Source: Deltaproteobacteria bacterium (GTDB lineage: Bacteria > Desulfobacterota > Syntrophorhabdia > Syntrophorhabdales > Syntrophorhabdaceae). From it: a stretch of 5,908 nt of DNA. The stretch covers positions 1 through 5,908 of the forward strand of contig DNYO01000049.1 of the NCBI GenBank assembly GCA_003506795.1. Reading direction: 5' to 3'. The notes beneath the pieces were generated by a model, which was not told where the DNA came from, ran no database searches, and saw only the letters and a program-made list of their open reading frames with translations. The translations under genes and the position numbers were made by a program. Shown piece after piece: positions 5,872 to 5,908 of the stretch. The number at the start of each line of letters is the position of its first letter. The first letter of the stretch is position 1.

Positions 5872-5908
5872 CGCTGGAGGCAGAGAAGAGAGCATGGAGA
5901 GGAAGCCT

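Noticed and set aside
5838..5908. Start of a plus-strand gene (ATG at 5838) running off the right edge
   Set aside because: The frame is open for only 23 codons, has just a weak AGAAG upstream, passes through a palindrome and resembles no protein I know.
1..5908. CRISPR array, tRNA or rRNA genes
   Set aside because: No regularly spaced repeats and no cloverleaf or rRNA-like sequence were seen on either strand.

Overview
The window reads as a moderately GC-rich Gram-negative chromosome, inferred from the lipoprotein-type and Sec-type signal peptides and strong AGGAG-type ribosome sites. The combination of an IS4-family element, a REP-associated (RAYT-type) transposase remnant and large exported hydrolases would fit a Desulfobacterota (former Deltaproteobacteria) genome. 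That placement is an inference from general impression, not proof.

Layout. (1) Positions 1-1667 are an insertion sequence bounded by perfect 19-bp inverted repeats, with the left one at the very first base of the window. It carries two divergent genes: a small AbrB/SpoVT-type DNA-binding protein (minus strand) and an IS4-type DDE transposase (plus strand). The transposase frame is broken by one missing base just after the catalytic glutamate, so it reads as two overlapping ORFs. (2) Positions 1668-1989 are non-coding, with a possible stem-loop structure. (3) Positions 1990-4868 hold two co-directional genes for exported proteins: a 569-aa calcineurin-like metallophosphoesterase with a signal peptide and all its metal-binding motifs, and a 357-aa lipoprotein of the DUF3089 alpha/beta-hydrolase (lipase-like) type. 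(4) On the minus strand at 4933-5511, converging on that pair, is a visibly AT-richer orphan gene. Its D...ExE core resembles that of PD-(D/E)XK nucleases. (5) From about 5572 to the right edge lies a decayed RAYT-type (Y1/HUH) transposase remnant, with short palindromes on both sides.

How the parts relate. The two exported hydrolases are probably one transcription unit: the gap is 95 bp and has no convincing terminator. They could act together on phosphorylated or esterified substrates outside the cytoplasm, but the substrate cannot be read from the sequence. The rest is accessory DNA: an IS at the left edge, and an orphan possible nuclease next to RAYT debris on the right. I see no complete multi-gene defence system. 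The most unusual items are the divergent AbrB-type gene inside the IS, the exactly placed one-base frameshift in its transposase, the BamHI-like D/ExE arrangement in the orphan protein, and the palindrome set around the RAYT remnant.
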